From contig NZ_JAHBDQ010000016.1 in assembly GCF_019956555.1 (NCBI RefSeq), positions 1 to 64,000 of the forward strand: a stretch of 64,000 nucleotides of DNA, read 5' to 3'. Every line of letters begins with the position of its first letter. Position 1 is the first letter of the stretch. Under the pieces are notes generated by a model. The model worked only from the letters and a program-made list of their open reading frames with translations, had not been told where the DNA came from and did not search any database. The stretch is from Pseudomonas sp. A-RE-19 (GTDB lineage: Bacteria > Pseudomonadota > Gammaproteobacteria > Pseudomonadales > Pseudomonadaceae). Shown here in pieces: positions 63,701 through 64,000 of the stretch. The position numbers were made by a program, and so were the translations under genes.

Positions 63701-63874
63701 GGTGGCGCCCGGCCAGATGACCATGGCGGTCATGGAGGGCACGGAAAAGTTCGGATCCTCGAGCTGACCGAGCCGGGTGAAGCTGAAGGCGCCGGCCGCT
63801 GCGACAATGAGGAGCATGAACAGGACGATGGCGCGATGGCGCAACGCCCAGTCGGTGAGGTTGAGGTTGTTCAT
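60755..63874 (-). CDS. RND efflux pump inner-membrane permease
   Basis: A 1039-residue, full-length AcrB/MexB-type HAE-RND transporter. The N-terminal segment is NLTDWALRHRAIVLFMLLIVAAAGAFSF. The proton-relay aspartates are in TM4 ALGLLVDDAIIAIEMMV, followed by GALITVVGFLPIG. The second half repeats the pattern, ending PVMLTALATVLAMIPLTRSVFWGPMAIAIMGGLTVATLLTIFFVPALYA. It resembles the TriC-type branch more than MexB. It is coupled to the adaptor gene upstream (ATGA overlap), and no outer-membrane protein gene is visible. The substrate is unknown. Confidence 0.93.
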   Translation of the reverse strand: MNNLNLTDWALRHRAIVLFMLLIVAAAGAFSFTRLGQLEDPNFSVPSMTAMVIWPGATAQQLQDQVLNRMEKKFEQIDNFEKVVTYARQGYAGMTLTVRGGTSKADQREAWYQARKKLKDLSLEMPDGVIGPILNDEYGDVYGLMYAVKGDGIGHADLSDAAEDIKRQMLKVPMVKKIDLIGRQAKRVYVEFSHERLAALGITPLAIAESLKSQNAMLPAGQIDTNGDRVMVRVSGQFAGEEAIRNVPIAAGGRQIKLGDIATVTRGFEDPPTYTVRHNGQPVLMLGITMTSDGNIVDLGKAMDTAVTRIQSELAHGVELELVADQPTTVKDAIHDFAHALAEALIIVIAVSLASLGWRAGLVVATTVPLVLGGVALVMLAMGWNLERISLGSLIIALGLLVDDAIIAIEMMVAKMETGMDRVKAAAFSYQSTAMPRLTGALITVVGFLPIGLSKSTTGEYAGGIFWIVGAAVLFSWICSGIFTPYLAVKMLPNDLGKHQHGDLYDTKFYRSLRRLIDAAIERRWVVIGATLGALVLALACIKLVPQQFFPNSARPELVIDLRVKEGASFAATTEQVKRMEEILAKDEDVRFYTAYTGAGAPRFYLSLNPELPNPGFSQLVVMTKDLDARERVRARLVASADQQFPQAWVRVTRLELGPPVGYPVQFRVVGPDTQVVRRIARDVEKVVGANPKVRDLQLDWNDPVRTLKVELNQDKASALGLTPADVSLATQTVMNGATLSQLREHEDLIDIVARAVPEERLSLDTLKDINLYTRQGTVVPLSQVAQVRSELEEPVLWRRNRDMAITVRADVKDGEQGVSVTQEIQPLLKDIEAKLPSGYRIDVGGAVEESDKANKALLAVAPLMMVTILLLLMLQLQNFSRMWMVVLTAPLGLIGVVPALLVFQSPLGFVAILGIIALGGMIMRNSVILIDQVQTEIAEGRDPWNAVLDAAIHRARPVMLTALATVLAMIPLTRSVFWGPMAIAIMGGLTVATLLTIFFVPALYAAWFKVGRQTAAGPQHVMEEATLAGVSQQTQKII

Positions 63875-64000
63875 CGGGCGGCCTGCTGTGTGGTGTTCGC
63901 GTCAACGATCGCCGCGCCGGGAAGCGCGACCTTCAGTCCGGACGCCATCTTCTGCACCCCGGCGGTGACGACCAATGCGCCGGCCTGCGGCCCGGAGACG
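63871..64000 (-). CDS. RND efflux periplasmic adaptor (C-terminal end only)
   Basis: The last 42 codons of a membrane fusion protein: ...QAGALVVTAGVQKMASGLKV..., ending at TGA (complement of 63871-63873), which overlaps the permease start by 4 bases. The VVTAG-x-QKM-x-GLKV motif is typical of the C-terminal beta-barrel/membrane-proximal part of HlyD/AcrA-type adaptors. The remainder lies beyond the right edge. Confidence 0.85.
   Translation of the reverse strand, partial: VSGPQAGALVVTAGVQKMASGLKVALPGAAIVDANTTQQAAR

Overview
The window reads as the chromosome of a Pseudomonas of the P. fluorescens group. Evidence is the gene content (glcDEF, hglS, the dehydrocarnitine CoA-transferase genes with atoB, cobF, phosphatidylcholine synthase, orphan hcp) and, above all, the many short palindromic repeats typical of these genomes. 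One repeat type reads GTAGGAGCTGCCGCAGGCTG and the other GTGGGAGCGAGCCTGCTCGC. Both are nearly always paired head to head and lie between genes. No tRNA, rRNA, CRISPR array or transposase gene was seen.

Layout. 1-0.6 kb: the start of an orphan hcp gene (type VI secretion) behind a sigma-54-type promoter and three identical palindromes. 0.6-9.4 kb: a PfpI-family gene, 2-oxoadipate dioxygenase/decarboxylase hglS, glycolate oxidase glcDEF, a membrane-anchored lipase-like hydrolase, a decayed Baeyer-Villiger monooxygenase end, and a MASE2-GGDEF diguanylate cyclase. 9.5-12 kb: a CPG2-like carboxypeptidase and oxaloacetate decarboxylase. 12-19.4 kb: a seven-gene minus-strand catabolic cluster (RpiR regulator, isochorismatase-like hydrolase, glutamine-synthetase-like ligase, N-formylglutamate amidohydrolase-like protein, APC permease, two arginine N-succinyltransferase paralogues) whose substrate is unknown. 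19.7-28.5 kb: a phosphatase-cobF pair, an ftrA/rhodanese pair, an orphan amino-acid binding protein, an esterase, mntH and others. 28.6-32.4 kb: atoB-dhcB-dhcA and the divergent LysR gene. 32.5-39.7 kb: a probable copper/thiol-stress region with an MNIO (DUF692) plus DUF2063 pair, a two-component system, a DUF2790 secreted protein and a DipZ-type thiol oxidoreductase. One complex operator occurs three times here. 39.8-44 kb: methyltransferase, tandem universal stress protein behind an ANR-type box, phosphatidylcholine synthase and a VOC protein.

The most unusual part is 44.2-54.9 kb. It is a compact plus-strand operon behind an AT-rich leader with a near-consensus promoter, and it ends in a strong terminator. 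It encodes an SGNH-family protein, a 31-residue basic micropeptide, a 703-residue heme-oxygenase-like (HDO) protein, an O-carbamoyltransferase, a 38-residue membrane micropeptide, a clavaminate-synthase/TauD-like Fe(II)/2-oxoglutarate oxygenase, two ATP-grasp ligases, an SDR dehydrogenase and a LysE exporter. Most genes are coupled by 1-4 base start/stop overlaps. I read it as a biosynthetic cluster for a small modified amino acid or dipeptide, probably an antimetabolite, exported by LysE. The architecture (HDO, carbamoyltransferase, two essential-looking tiny ORFs, LysE exporter) recalls what I remember of the 4-formylaminooxyvinylglycine (gvg) cluster of P. fluorescens WH6. The ATP-grasp pair, and the absence of any aminotransferase or formyltransferase, suggest a different product.

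55-64 kb: DNA ligase D, several small proteins, a GATase1-like AraC regulator and an RND efflux pump whose adaptor gene runs off the right edge. No paired repeats were seen after about 42.3 kb, so much of the right third may be accessory DNA.
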